Shown here in pieces: positions 24,942 to 36,024 of a DNA stretch of 64,000 nt. The number at the start of each line of letters is the position of its first letter. Within the stretch, counting starts at the first letter, position 1. The stretch comes from Microbacterium atlanticum (GTDB lineage: Bacteria > Actinomycetota > Actinomycetes > Actinomycetales > Microbacteriaceae). The position numbers and the translations under genes are program-made. The notes beneath the pieces were generated by a model. That model was given only the letters and a program-made list of their open reading frames with translations, ran no database searches and was not told the DNA's origin. The stretch spans positions 1,364,001 to 1,428,000 of the forward strand of contig NZ_CP063813.1 in assembly GCF_015277815.1 (NCBI RefSeq), written 5' to 3'.

Positions 24942-25634
24942 TCAGACGAACAGGTTCGCCCGCTCCAGGTCCTCGGCGAAGTCGACCTCGACGGCATACA
25001 GGTCCGAGATGTCGAGGGGCTGCAGGCGCACGCCGTCCTCCGCGATGGCGAGCTCGAGGCCGCGCTCGAAGTAGTCCTGATCGTCGACGCGTGCGAGGTG
25101 CCGCATGAACGCCTTCTTGTCGGCGCTCGAGATGTAGTTGATGCCGACCGCTTCGCCGATGCCGCCGGTCACGGTCTTGGAGAGCTCGTCGATGAAGCCC
25201 TCCGACGTGACGGTGTACTTCACCTCTTCGTCGCTGACCTTCGAAGTGTTGACGGTGACGAAGGACTGGTCCCGCTCGATGAGCCCGATGGCACGTCCGA
25301 GCACCCGCGGATCGAAGACGACGTCCCCGTTCATCCAGAGCACGCCGGCCTTGCCGGTCTTGGCGAGGGCGCGGAGGAGGCTCTTGGACGTGTTCGTCTG
25401 GTCGTAGCGGTCGTTGTAGACGTAGTCGACGTCGGGGAACGCCTCGACGATCGTCTCGGCGCGGTAGCCGACCACCGTCGTGATCTTCGCCTCACGGCCG
25501 AAGGCGGCACGGATGTTGTCGTGCTGCTGCTGCATGATGCTGCGGCCGTCGCCCAGCTCCGTGAGAGGCTTGGGCAGGCTGCGGCCGAGCCGCGAGCCCA
25601 TTCCGGCTGCGAGGATGACGGTCTGAAGGGTCAA
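24942..25634 (-). CDS. Sugar-phosphate / polyol-phosphate nucleotidyltransferase (LicC-like)
   Basis: A 230-residue NTP-transferase. The signature is VILAAGMGSRLGRSLPKPL, with the GxGxR and PK of the nucleotide-binding loop; WMNGDVVFDP holds the metal-binding Asp. Family members make CDP-choline, CDP-ribitol or similar activated alcohols for teichoic acids. It lies near three CDP-glycerol transferase-like genes, which makes a CDP-activated precursor a plausible product. It starts with TTG at 25634, supported by AGGAG 6 nt upstream. Confidence 0.8.
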   Translation of the reverse strand: MTLQTVILAAGMGSRLGRSLPKPLTELGDGRSIMQQQHDNIRAAFGREAKITTVVGYRAETIVEAFPDVDYVYNDRYDQTNTSKSLLRALAKTGKAGVLWMNGDVVFDPRVLGRAIGLIERDQSFVTVNTSKVSDEEVKYTVTSEGFIDELSKTVTGGIGEAVGINYISSADKKAFMRHLARVDDQDYFERGLELAIAEDGVRLQPLDISDLYAVEVDFAEDLERANLFV

Positions 25635-25830
25635 AGTGTGCTCCTGAGTGCGTGATTCACTGCCGGTTCACCGGCCCGACACCCCTTCGTGCCTCGACCA
25701 TGGTAGCGAGGGCGACTGGGAAGGTGCAGGATGCGGCCTGCCCGTTGCGGTTTCGTGACATTCGGTGTAGTCCGCCACGCGCCGAAACCCGACGACCCTT
25801 CCGCGAGAAGCGCTTGATACCGTGGTCCGG

Positions 25831-26954
<1,124 letters not shown>

Positions 26955-26979
<25 letters not shown>

Positions 26980-28520
26980 GGATCGCCCTTCTCCTCGGCG
27001 CGCTCCGCGGCGACGTACGACACGTCGTGCGGATTCTCAGTGGGCTCGTGCTGCTCGCGGCAGCGACCGTCGCCGTCTGCTGGGCGATCCTGACCCTGCG
27101 CGAGGCCCCCGTCGAGGAAGCCCTGGTGGTGACAGCACTCGGAGGGTCGGCCGTGACGCTCGGGTTCGCGCTCGCGCCCGTGTTCGCCGCCGTCGAGGAT
27201 CCGCTCGACCCGCGCAGGTTCGCGCTGTTCGGGCTGCCGGCCGGCCGGCTCGCCGTCGTGCTGGCGGTCGCCGGGCTCATCAGCGTGCCCATCATGGTGC
27301 TCGTGTCCGTCGCCGTCAGCGCCGCGGTGGTCTGGGAGGAGCATGCGGTGCGCACCCCGGTGACGGTCGCCGGCATGGCGCTGGGCGTGCTCACGTGTGT
27401 CCTTCTCGCGCGCGTCTGCATGGCGCTGGCGTCGCTTCACCTTCGCGAGCGCCGTTCACGCGAACTGTTGGGCGTCTTCGTGCTCGTGGTGCTCGTGGTC
27501 GTGGTTCCGGTCGCCGTCTTCCTCGCCTCCCTGGAGTGGGACGGCACCGTCCCGCCCCAGCTGCGGGAGGCGGTGAGAGTCCTCGCGGTCACTCCCTTCG
27601 GAGCCGCGTGGGCGCTGCCGGGGACGGTGGCCGCCGGCGGCGACCCGTGGCCGCCGGCGCTGGTCGCAGTCGGGACGTTGGTGCTGCTCGCCCTGATCTG
27701 GCTGTGGACCGTGCGCCACGTGCTCACCACGACAGAGCGACCCGCCTCGGGCCGCGTGCGCGGCGGGCTCGGCTGGTTCGGTGTCGCGCCCGGCACCCCC
27801 GGCGGCGCCATCGCGGCACGGAGCCTCGTGTACTGGTTCGGCGACCGGCGCTACATCGTGAACGCGATCATCATCCCCTTCGCCGCCCTGGTGACCGTCG
27901 TGCCGCTTCTCGTCGCCGGCGTGCCGCCGCAGCTCGTGGCTCTCGTCCCCGTCCCGTTCGCGGCGCTGCTGCTCGGATGGCTGCCGCACGACGACCTCGC
28001 GTACGACTCGACGGCCGTCTGGATGCACATCGCAAGCGGTGTTCGGGGCGTCTCGGACCGCATCGGTCGGCTCGTGCCCGTCCTGCTCGTCGGGGTTCCG
28101 CTGCTGGCGGTGTCCGTGCCCATCGCGATCTCGGTGCACGGGCGATGGGGCATGCTGCCGGCCCTCGCGGGCGTCTGCGCGTGCCTGTTCCTGTGTGGAC
28201 TCGGCCTGTCGAGCATCTCGTCGGTCGTCGCGCCGTACGCCGTGTCGCGCCCGGGGGAGAGCCCCTTCCAGCAGCCGCAGCGGACGACCGCGCGCGGCGG
28301 GATCGCGCAGGCGGTCGTGCTGATGGGCGCCCTCCTGCTGTCCGCCCCGGTGGTGTGGTGCGCATGGCTCGCGCTCCAGGGCGACGACACCGCTGCGACC
28401 ACCGCACTGTGGGGCGGGCTCGCGATCGGCGCCGGCGTGCTTCTGGTAGGAGTGACCGTGGGCTCCCTGGCGTTCGAGCGCCGGGGCGGTCGCCTCATGG
28501 AGTTCGCCGAGTCGACGTGA
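26955..28520 (+). CDS. ABC transporter permease-like polytopic membrane protein
   Basis: A 521-residue protein with about 12 hydrophobic helices, starting with GTG inside the last codons of the ATP-binding gene (25-nt overlap), or with TTG at 26976. Features include GGAIAARSLVYWFGDRRY in a cytoplasmic loop near the middle and a basic C-terminus ERRGGRLMEFAEST. Such 500-residue permeases pair with single ATPases in actinobacterial exporters of unknown cargo. Assignment rests on topology and gene overlap. Confidence 0.8.
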
Positions 28521-28570
28521 CGCGCGGCCGACCGCGCCCCGTCCGGTCCCCGCGGGTACACTGGCAGACC

Positions 28571-28837
28571 ATGAGCACCCCGCTGGACAGCCCCGACCAG
28601 GGCGGTATCGCGACCCTCGATCGCGAGCTCGAAGAGCTCCTCAAAGAAGAGAACATCGAGCCGGGTGACCACGAGCGCTTCTCGCACTACGTGAAGAAGG
28701 ACAAGATCCTGGAGTCCGCGCTGACGGGAAAGCCGGTGCGCGCGCTGTGCGGCAAGAAGTGGACGCCTGGTCGCGACCCCGAGAAGTTCCCCGTGTGCCC
28801 CACGTGCAAGGAGATCTACGAGTCCCTCCAGGGCTGA
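28571..28837 (+). CDS. DUF3039 family small protein
   Basis: An 88-residue actinobacterial protein. The N-terminal third is acidic (LDRELEELLKEENIEPGDHE); the C-terminal half reads RALCGKKWTPGRDP, then FPVCPTCKEIYESL, with Cys-x(n)-CxxC that could bind zinc. TACACT is 8 nt upstream of ATG 28571 and no Shine-Dalgarno is present. Function is unknown; the family is widespread in actinobacteria. Confidence 0.9.
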   Translation: MSTPLDSPDQGGIATLDRELEELLKEENIEPGDHERFSHYVKKDKILESALTGKPVRALCGKKWTPGRDPEKFPVCPTCKEIYESLQG

Positions 28838-28868
28838 CCCGCCGCCGCGACATGCCGGGAAGGCTACG

Positions 28869-30194
28869 TCAGCGGGCGTCGGCGTAGACCGTCGGGATCG
28901 CCGGGTCGGACCTGCTGAGCGCGAGGGCGCGCACCGGCAGCTCCTCGCGCACGCGCGCGTGATGGTCTCGCGCGGCCTCCACTCCGGCGGGGCCCTCGTA
29001 CGAGGGATCGGGTTCGCCGTCGACGACCAGCGTCGTCTGCAGCGGACGGGCGTCCGGATGCGAGGCGGCGGTGTCGAGCTGCTCGAAGCCGTCGGACACG
29101 ACGATCAGCTCGGCGGTGGCCGTGCCGGCGTCCAGCTGCCGGAACGCCGCCTTGCGCCCGCCCGTGGAACCCTTGTCGGTCGACGCCTTCGCGACCGCGA
29201 CCCAGCCCCCCGTGGCATCCTGCCGGGCGACGAGCTTGTAGACCATGCCGGCGGTGGGCGTTCCCGACCCGGTGACGACCGATGTGCCCACGCCGTACGC
29301 GTCGACGGGAGAGGCCGCCAGGGCAGCGATCGCGTACTCGTCCAGGTCGCTGGTCACGGTGATCCGCGTGCCGGTCGCGCCGAGCTCGTCGAGCTGCGCG
29401 CGCACCTCTGCGGCGACGGTGGGCAGATCGCCCGAGTCGATGCGGACGCCGCCGAGATCCGTGCCGGCCACGCGGATCGCCGTCTCGACGCCCGCCGTGA
29501 TGTCGTAGGTGTCGACGAGCAGCGTCGTGCCCACGCCGAGGGCGTCGATCTGCGCCCGGAACGCGTCCTCCTCGGTGTCGTGCAGGAGCGTCCAGGCGTG
29601 TGCGGCCGTGCCCATCGTGGGGATGCCCCACCGGCGGCCGGCCTCGAGGTTGGAGGTCGCACCGAACCCGGCGATGTACGCGGCGCGCGCGGCCGCCACA
29701 GCCGACTCCTCGCCGGCGCGCCGCGACCCCATCTCGGCGAGCGGCCGGTCGCCGGCGGCGATGCTCATGCGGGCCGCCGCCGTGGCGACGGCGGAATCGT
29801 GGTTCAGGACGCTGAGCGCCAGCGTCTCGAGCACGACCGCCTCGGCGAACGTGCCCTCGATCGTGAGGATGGGGGAGCCGGGGAAGTACAGCTCGCCCTC
29901 GCGGTACCCGGTGACCGAGCCGGTGAACCGGTAGCCCTCGAGGAAGTCCAGGGTGGCGGCATCCACCACCTTCTCATCGCGCAGGTACCGCAGCTCGTCC
30001 TGGCCGAACCGGAAGTCGCGGATGAGGGAGAGCAGCCGCCCCGTCCCCGCGACGACGCCGAAGCGACGCGCGCCGGGCAGTCGCCGACCGAACAGCTCGA
30101 AGACGCATCGACGATCGCCGCTGCCGTCGCGCAGGGCGGCGTCGATCATGGTGAGCTCGTACCGGTCGGTCAGCAGGGCGGTCGAGGCGCGCAT
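28869..30194 (-). CDS. pncB: Nicotinate phosphoribosyltransferase
   Basis: A 441-residue enzyme of the NAD salvage pathway that makes nicotinate mononucleotide from nicotinate and PRPP. Visible family elements are LLTDRYELTMIDAAL at the N-terminus, MGSRRAGEESAVAAARAAYI, GTAAHAWTLLHDTEEDAF, LVDTYDI and VRIDSGDLPTVAAEVR. The last holds the phosphate-binding Asp-Ser-Gly. Length is normal. It is divergent from murI, 41 nt away. Confidence 0.95.
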   Translation of the reverse strand: MRASTALLTDRYELTMIDAALRDGSGDRRCVFELFGRRLPGARRFGVVAGTGRLLSLIRDFRFGQDELRYLRDEKVVDAATLDFLEGYRFTGSVTGYREGELYFPGSPILTIEGTFAEAVVLETLALSVLNHDSAVATAAARMSIAAGDRPLAEMGSRRAGEESAVAAARAAYIAGFGATSNLEAGRRWGIPTMGTAAHAWTLLHDTEEDAFRAQIDALGVGTTLLVDTYDITAGVETAIRVAGTDLGGVRIDSGDLPTVAAEVRAQLDELGATGTRITVTSDLDEYAIAALAASPVDAYGVGTSVVTGSGTPTAGMVYKLVARQDATGGWVAVAKASTDKGSTGGRKAAFRQLDAGTATAELIVVSDGFEQLDTAASHPDARPLQTTLVVDGEPDPSYEGPAGVEAARDHHARVREELPVRALALSRSDPAIPTVYADAR

Positions 30195-30235
30195 GGGGGC
30201 CAGCCTACTGAGCGGCTGGCGTAGGCTGGGGCATC

Positions 30236-31087
30236 GTGACCCTTCGGCAGGCTCAGGACGGCGCTGACGCGCCGATCGGAATCTTCGACTCCGGGGTCGG
30301 CGGGCTCACCGTCGCCCGCGCCGTGTCGGCGCAGCTGCCGCGCGAGTCGATCGTCTACATCGGCGACACCGCCCGCTCGCCGTACGGACCGAAGCCGATC
30401 GCCGATGTGCGCCGCTACGCGCTCGAGGTGCTCGACGACCTCGTCGCCCAGGGTGTGAAGATGCTGGTGATCGCCTGCAACACCGCCTCCGCCGCGATGC
30501 TGCGCGACGCGCGAGAGCGGTACGACGTCCCCGTGGTGGAGGTCATCAACCCCGCCGTGCGCACCGCGATGTCGACGACCCGCAACGGCCGCGTGGGCGT
30601 CATCGGCACAGCCGGGACCATCAGCTCCGGCGCGTATCAGGACATGCTGGGGGTCAACGAGCGGCTCACGGTCTTCGCGCAGGCCTGCCCTCGCTTCGTC
30701 GAGTTCGTCGAGGCGGGCGTCACCGACTCACCCGAAGTCCTCTCGGTCGCCGAGGACTATCTGGCGCCCCTCCGGCACGCCGGCGTCGACACCCTCGTGC
30801 TCGGCTGCACCCACTACCCGTTCCTGGAGGGCGCGATCAGCTACGTGATGGGACCCGACGTGAGCCTGGTGTCCAGCGACACCGAGACGGCGAAGGACGT
30901 CTACCGCCAGCTGGTCACGCGCGACCTGCTCGCGGGGCCGGATGCCGAGCCCCGCCACGTCTACGAGGCCACCGGTGCGTCAGCCGACGAGTTCCTCCGC
31001 CTCGCCCACCGTCTCATGGGTCGAGAGGTCACCGCGGTGCGCCTCGTGCAGACCGGCTCCATCGACCTGCCGCAACGCCTCGGCTGA
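30236..31087 (+). CDS. murI: Glutamate racemase
   Basis: A 283-residue racemase providing D-glutamate for peptidoglycan. The two catalytic cysteines lie in [10 protein letters not shown] (~81) and [13 protein letters not shown] (~190), and [16 protein letters not shown] is the N-terminal signature. The start is GTG 30236 with TAGGCT 8 nt upstream and no ribosome site, so the mRNA is probably leaderless; this start adds about 10 residues before the conserved segment. It begins the chain murI-rph-rdgB, an order common in actinobacteria. Confidence 0.96.
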   Translation: MTLRQAQDGADAPIGIFDSGVGGLTVARAVSAQLPRESIVYIGDTARSPYGPKPIADVRRYALEVLDDLVAQGVKMLVIACNTASAAMLRDARERYDVPVVEVINPAVRTAMSTTRNGRVGVIGTAGTISSGAYQDMLGVNERLTVFAQACPRFVEFVEAGVTDSPEVLSVAEDYLAPLRHAGVDTLVLGCTHYPFLEGAISYVMGPDVSLVSSDTETAKDVYRQLVTRDLLAGPDAEPRHVYEATGASADEFLRLAHRLMGREVTAVRLVQTGSIDLPQRLG

Positions 31088-31115
31088 GGCATCCGCCCCC
31101 TTCCGGAGGACACAC

Positions 31116-31862
31116 ATGACCGAGATCACCCGCGCCGACGGCCGAGCCGTCGACCAGCTGCGTCCCGTCACCATCGAACGGGGCTGGTCCAGCCAGGCCG
31201 AGGGGTCGGCCCTCATCTCGTTCGGCGGCACCAAGGTGCTGTGCACGGCGTCCTTCACCAACGGCGTGCCGCGCTGGCTGACCGGCAAAGGCCGGGGCTG
31301 GGTGACCGCGGAGTACGCGATGCTGCCGCGCGCGACCAATGAGCGCAACGACCGGGAGAGCGTGAAGGGACGGATCGGCGGGCGCACGCACGAGATCTCG
31401 CGGCTGATCGGTCGCGCGCTGCGCGCGGTCGTGGACACCAAGGCGCTCGGCGAGAACACGATCGTCATCGACTGCGATGTGCTGCAGGCCGACGGCGGCA
31501 CGCGCACCGCGGCGATCACCGGCGCCTACGTCGCGCTCGCCGACGCCATCGAGTGGGGCCGGTCGAAGAAGTTCATCGGCCAGAAGGCCACGCCGCTCAT
31601 CGACTCGGTCTCTGCCGTGTCGGTCGGGATCATCGACGGCGAGCCGATGCTCGACCTCGCCTACGTGGAGGACGTGCGCGCGGAGACCGACATGAACGTC
31701 GTCGTCACCGGCCGCGGCCTCTTCGTGGAGGTGCAGGGCACCGCCGAGGGCGCCCCGTTCGACAAGCGGGAGCTCGACGCTCTGCTCGAGCTCGGGATCG
31801 ACGGCTGCGCCCGGCTCCGCGAGCACCAGCTGGCAGCGCTGGGCGCCGGGGCGGCCGGGTGA
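31116..31862 (+). CDS. rph: Ribonuclease PH
   Basis: A 248-residue phosphorolytic 3'-5' exoribonuclease that trims tRNA 3' ends. The N-terminus has [33 protein letters not shown] and [18 protein letters not shown] are family signatures, the latter phosphate-binding. A GGAGGA site precedes ATG 31116 by 6 nt. The next gene starts inside its stop codon (GTGA). Confidence 0.96.
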   Translation: MTEITRADGRAVDQLRPVTIERGWSSQAEGSALISFGGTKVLCTASFTNGVPRWLTGKGRGWVTAEYAMLPRATNERNDRESVKGRIGGRTHEISRLIGRALRAVVDTKALGENTIVIDCDVLQADGGTRTAAITGAYVALADAIEWGRSKKFIGQKATPLIDSVSAVSVGIIDGEPMLDLAYVEDVRAETDMNVVVTGRGLFVEVQGTAEGAPFDKRELDALLELGIDGCARLREHQLAALGAGAAG

Positions 31863-32470
31863 CCGCGGTGCAGCAGATCGTGCTGGCCACGCACAACCCG
31901 CACAAGGTCGAGGAGTTCCAGGCGATCGTCGCCGCGACCCGGCCCGACCTCGTCGTCGTCGCATACGCCGGGCCGGAGCCCGTGGAGGACGGCGTCACCT
32001 TCGCAGAGAACGCGCTCATCAAGGCGCGGGCAGCGGCCGCGCACACCGGGCTTCCCGCCCTCGCCGACGACTCCGGCATCTGCGTCGACGTGCTCGGCGG
32101 GGCACCGGGCGTCTTCTCGGCGTACTGGGCAGGGCATGCCAAGGATGCGTCGGCGAATCTCCACCTGCTCCTCGACCAGCTCTCCGACATCCGCGACCCC
32201 CATCGCACCGCGCAGTTCGTCTCGACCATCGCCCTCGTCGTCCCGGGCGACGCCTCGCGCGAGTGCGTGGTGGAGGGCGTGTGGCCCGGTCGCCTCGCCG
32301 CCGCGCCGGCGGGGGAGGGCGGCTTCGGCTACGACCCCGTCTTCATCCCCGACGGGCAGCCGGACGGCGAGGAGCGTACGGTCGGGGAGTGGACGGCGAG
32401 TGAGAAGAACGCGTCGTCGCACCGGGTGCGCGCGTTCCAGGAGCTCGGGCCGCTCCTCGTCGAGCTGTGA
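31859..32470 (+). CDS. rdgB: dITP/XTP pyrophosphatase (RdgB/HAM1)
   Basis: A 203-residue house-cleaning NTPase that removes non-canonical purine nucleotides. Signatures: [40 protein letters not shown], and [12 protein letters not shown]. The GTG start at 31859 overlaps the rph stop (GTGA), so translation is coupled. Length is normal. Confidence 0.95.
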   Translation: MTAVQQIVLATHNPHKVEEFQAIVAATRPDLVVVAYAGPEPVEDGVTFAENALIKARAAAAHTGLPALADDSGICVDVLGGAPGVFSAYWAGHAKDASANLHLLLDQLSDIRDPHRTAQFVSTIALVVPGDASRECVVEGVWPGRLAAAPAGEGGFGYDPVFIPDGQPDGEERTVGEWTASEKNASSHRVRAFQELGPLLVEL

Positions 32471-32556
32471 CGGGCGAGCCGCGACTGAGAATCACGATCA
32501 TTCCCGACTGCGCCGTGCTCAGGGTGCGGCGGGTCGCCGGGGCTTAGCCTGGGCTC

Positions 32557-33468
32557 ATGCACGACCACGCGCCCTCGGGACTCCGGGGAGCCGGCAATCG
32601 CCGGCTCCTGGCGTTCTCGCTCGCGATCACGGCGATCGTGATGGTGGTGCAGATCGTCGGCGCGGCGCTGTCGGGTTCGCTCGCGCTGTTCGCCGACGCG
32701 GTGCACATGTTCACGGATGCCGCGGCCCTCGTCATCGCCCTCATCGCGAGCGTCGTCGCCGCGCGGCCGGCGAACGACCGTCGCACCTTCGGCTACCGGC
32801 GCGCCGAGGTGTTCGGCGCACTCATCAACGCGGCGATCCTGATCGTGCTGTCGGCGTGGGTGGCCGTCGAGGGGGTCACGCGCCTCGTCGATCCCGGTCA
32901 GATCGAGGTCGCGGGCGGGCTCATGCTCGTCATCGCTATCGTCGGCCTCGTGGCGAACGCCGTGGCGCTGTGGCTCCTGAGCGCGGCGCAGCGTCACAGC
33001 ATCAACGTCCGCGGCGCGTACCTCGAGGTGCTCGGCGATCTGATCGGATCGGCCGCCGTCATCGTCGCGGCGCTGGTGATCGTCACGACCGGTTGGCTGC
33101 AGGCGGACGCCGTCGCGTCGCTGCTCATCGCCGCGATGATCGTTCCGCGCGCGGTGGGCTTGCTTCGCGAGGTGGTCTCGGTGCTCACGGAGTCCGCACC
33201 GCAGGGCACCCACGTCAAGGAGATCCGCGAGCACATCCTTTCGACCCCGGGGGTCGTCGACGTCCATGACGTGCATGTCTGGCAGCTCACGCGGGGTTCG
33301 CCGGTGTTCACGGCGCACGTCGTCGTGGACGATGCCGCGCTGGCGGACGGTCGGTCGGCCGGCATCCTGAGCAGGCTTCAGACATGCCTGGCGCAGCACT
33401 TCGACGTGGAGCACTCGACATTCCAGCTCGAGCCTGCCGGGCATGTCGAGCACGAGGCCCACGCGTGA
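32557..33468 (+). CDS. Cation diffusion facilitator (CzcD/ZitB-type) transporter
   Basis: A 303-residue CDF exporter with six membrane helices and a C-terminal cytoplasmic domain. In helix 2 the metal site reads FADAVHMFTDA (HxxxD). In helix 5 the equivalent segment is YLEVLGDLIGS, where Glu replaces the usual His. The C-terminal domain contains VHDVHVWQLT and a His-containing end (HVEHEAHA). It probably exports zinc or another divalent cation. TAGCCT lies 6 nt before ATG 32557, suggesting leaderless expression. Confidence 0.9.
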   Translation: MHDHAPSGLRGAGNRRLLAFSLAITAIVMVVQIVGAALSGSLALFADAVHMFTDAAALVIALIASVVAARPANDRRTFGYRRAEVFGALINAAILIVLSAWVAVEGVTRLVDPGQIEVAGGLMLVIAIVGLVANAVALWLLSAAQRHSINVRGAYLEVLGDLIGSAAVIVAALVIVTTGWLQADAVASLLIAAMIVPRAVGLLREVVSVLTESAPQGTHVKEIREHILSTPGVVDVHDVHVWQLTRGSPVFTAHVVVDDAALADGRSAGILSRLQTCLAQHFDVEHSTFQLEPAGHVEHEAHA

Positions 33469-33472
33469 GCTC

Positions 33473-35947
33473 TCAGTCCTCCCGCCGCACGTCCGAGGGC
33501 GCCTTGTCGGGGCGGAGGCCCCGCCACCTCGGGTGGCGGAGGATGCCGCCGGGCGTGAACTCGCCGTACTCGACCTCGCCGACGAGCTCCGGCCGCACCC
33601 AGAGGGCATCCCGCGCATCCAGCGGCGGCACGCCCGTCAGAGGGTTGTCGTCGGTGCGCAGCGGCAGCAGCGTCTTCATCAGCGCCTTCAGGGTGGATTC
33701 GCTGAATCCCGTGCCCACCCGCCCCGCGTAGCGCAGCCCCGACTCATCAGGGATGCCCAGCAGCAGCGACCCGAAGGTCGTGCTGCGCCCGCCCTTCCCC
33801 GGACGGATGCCGGCGATCACGACCTCCTGGGTGCGGGTGAGCTTCACCTTGAGCCAGGCGTCCGATCGCCCGCCGCGCAGATACCGCGAGCCGGGATCCT
33901 TCACGACGATCCCCTCGAGGCGCAGCTGCTCGCTGGTCTCGAGCGCAGCATCGACGTCCTCGAACACCGGCGGGACGGCGATGGGATCCACGGATGCCGC
34001 GGCCACCGCCTCCAGCACGTCCCGGCGCTCGCGCAACGGCAAGCCGGCGACGTCGTCGTCGTCATGGGCGAGCACATCGAAGAGGTAGTAGCGGACAGGA
34101 GTCCGGCGCGCCTCTCGTGCGATGTCCCCCGCGCGTTCGAGGTTCATCCGCGTCTGCAGGAGGGGGAAGCTCGGCCGCCCGTCGGGCTCGAGGGCGACGA
34201 GTTCGCCGTCGACGACGCACGGCTCGGGGCCGAGCCCCGCATCGAGGGCCGTCAGCTCGGGGTAGCGATGCGTGACCTCGTTGCCGCTGCGTGCGAAGAG
34301 GCGCAGGCGCGCGCCGTCCCAGGCGCCGACGGCGCGGATGCCGTCCCACTTCATCTCCACCCACGCCGCGCGCTCGCCGTCACGCTCTGCCCATCCGCGC
34401 GCTGCTGCACGTGCCTGCGCGGGAGTCGCAGATGACGCGAGCATCGGCCGCAGGTCGTCGGCGGCCGGGGCAGGAGCCGGCACCGTGCGGCGGGGCTCGT
34501 CAGCCTGAGGGCTGGGCTGGACGACGATGCCGTCCGGCTGCGGCCGGCCCGCGGCATCCGTCTTCATCCGGTGCAGCAGCCAGCTCGACTTCTCGCCCTC
34601 GCCCTGCGTGCGGATGAGCGCCAGCCGCACGCGGCCGAGCGGACCACCCGGACGCCCCTCCAGGGTGGCGATGACCTCGTCGTCGCGCCACTTCTCGAGG
34701 TCGTAGCGACCGTCATCCCAGATCGTGACGGTGCCGCCCCCGTACTCTCCGGCGGGGATCGTCCCCTCGAAGGCGGCGTAATCCATGGGGTGGTCTTCGG
34801 TCATGATCGCGAGGTTGTTGCGCTTGTACGAGTGCGGCACCCCCCGTGGCACCGCCCAGCTGACCAGCACGCCGTCGTGCTCGAGCCGGAAGTCCCAGTG
34901 CAGCGCGGTCGCGTGGTGCTCCTGGATCACGAAGCGAGGGCGCTCCCCGCTCGCGGCGGTGCCGAGCGGGTTCGCCGGCACGGGCTCGGGCGTGCGGTCG
35001 GCGCTGCGCTTGGAGATGTATGCCGAGAGCGGGCCGGTCTCCGCCTCGCGTCCGCCGGCGTGGAATCCCAGCGCCGACATGGGGTCGCCGATCGTCTCTA
35101 TCCGCTCGAGCACCTCGGCGAACTCGAGGTGCCGCAGTCCCGGATGCTCCACCTCGGCCCAGGTGCGCGGCGCGGCGACGGTGGGGTGCGCGCGTCCTCT
35201 CAGCGAGTACGGCGCGATCGTCGTCTTGGAGCCGTTGTTCTGACTCCAGTCGATGAGCACTCTGCCGTGCCGCTCCGACTTCTTCATGCTGCTGACCACC
35301 AGGTCGCGATGATCGGCTTCGATCGCCCGCGCCAGCTCGTTCGCCAGCGCGGACGCCTGCTCCGACGTCTGCCCCGGCGGCAGCGCCGTGTAGAGGTGGA
35401 TGCCCTTGCTGCCGCTGGTGACCGGGTACGGCTCGAGCCCCATGTCGACCAGGAGCGTGCGCGCCCACCCGGCGACCACCGCGCACTCCGCCAGCCCGAC
35501 GCCGGGGCCCGGATCGAGATCCAGCACGAGACGGTCGGCCGGCCCCCGGTCGCCGGACGGGGCGAACCGCCACTGGGGCACGTGCAGCTCGAGACTCGCC
35601 ACCTGCGCGAGATAGACCAGCGTCGGCACGTCCCCGACGAGCGGGTAGTCCTTGGTGCCGGACGAGTGGGGGATCGGCATGCGTCGCACCCACGAGGGCG
35701 CGCCTCGCTCGAGGTCCTTCGCGAAGAACACCATTCCGGGGTCGTCCTCGGTGCCCACGCCGTCCGGCCACCGCTTGCGGGTGACCGGACGCCCGATCAC
35801 GTGGGGGATCAGCACCTCGGCGACGCGCGAGTAGTAGTCGATGACCTCGCCCTTGGTGGTGCCGGTCTCGGGATACAGCACCTTCTGCAGGTTGGTGATG
35901 CGCAGACGCCGGCCGCCGATGCGCACCAGCTGCTCGTCGCCCGCCAT
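33473..35947 (-). CDS. ligD: Multifunctional NHEJ DNA ligase LigD (POL-PE-LIG)
   Basis: An 824-residue three-domain enzyme in the mycobacterial order. The polymerase domain (about 1-300) has the catalytic DLDPG motif in LVLDLDPGPGVG. The 3'-phosphoesterase domain (about 325-490) contains EHHATALHWDFRLEH and EDHPMDYAAFEG. The ATP-dependent ligase domain (about 500-824) has the adenylated Lys in VEMKWDGIRAVG and later IVKDPGSRYLRGGRSDAWLKVK. It joins DNA double-strand ends with Ku, whose gene is divergent across a 77-nt gap. Confidence 0.96.
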   Translation of the reverse strand: MAGDEQLVRIGGRRLRITNLQKVLYPETGTTKGEVIDYYSRVAEVLIPHVIGRPVTRKRWPDGVGTEDDPGMVFFAKDLERGAPSWVRRMPIPHSSGTKDYPLVGDVPTLVYLAQVASLELHVPQWRFAPSGDRGPADRLVLDLDPGPGVGLAECAVVAGWARTLLVDMGLEPYPVTSGSKGIHLYTALPPGQTSEQASALANELARAIEADHRDLVVSSMKKSERHGRVLIDWSQNNGSKTTIAPYSLRGRAHPTVAAPRTWAEVEHPGLRHLEFAEVLERIETIGDPMSALGFHAGGREAETGPLSAYISKRSADRTPEPVPANPLGTAASGERPRFVIQEHHATALHWDFRLEHDGVLVSWAVPRGVPHSYKRNNLAIMTEDHPMDYAAFEGTIPAGEYGGGTVTIWDDGRYDLEKWRDDEVIATLEGRPGGPLGRVRLALIRTQGEGEKSSWLLHRMKTDAAGRPQPDGIVVQPSPQADEPRRTVPAPAPAADDLRPMLASSATPAQARAAARGWAERDGERAAWVEMKWDGIRAVGAWDGARLRLFARSGNEVTHRYPELTALDAGLGPEPCVVDGELVALEPDGRPSFPLLQTRMNLERAGDIAREARRTPVRYYLFDVLAHDDDDVAGLPLRERRDVLEAVAAASVDPIAVPPVFEDVDAALETSEQLRLEGIVVKDPGSRYLRGGRSDAWLKVKLTRTQEVVIAGIRPGKGGRSTTFGSLLLGIPDESGLRYAGRVGTGFSESTLKALMKTLLPLRTDDNPLTGVPPLDARDALWVRPELVGEVEYGEFTPGGILRHPRWRGLRPDKAPSDVRRED

Positions 35948-36024
35948 AGGCCCATCCTGCCGTGTCGTGCAATCCCCGTGCGCGGGGCTAGCCGCGGGCG
36001 GTGTGACGGGTGTCTACTGGTGTG

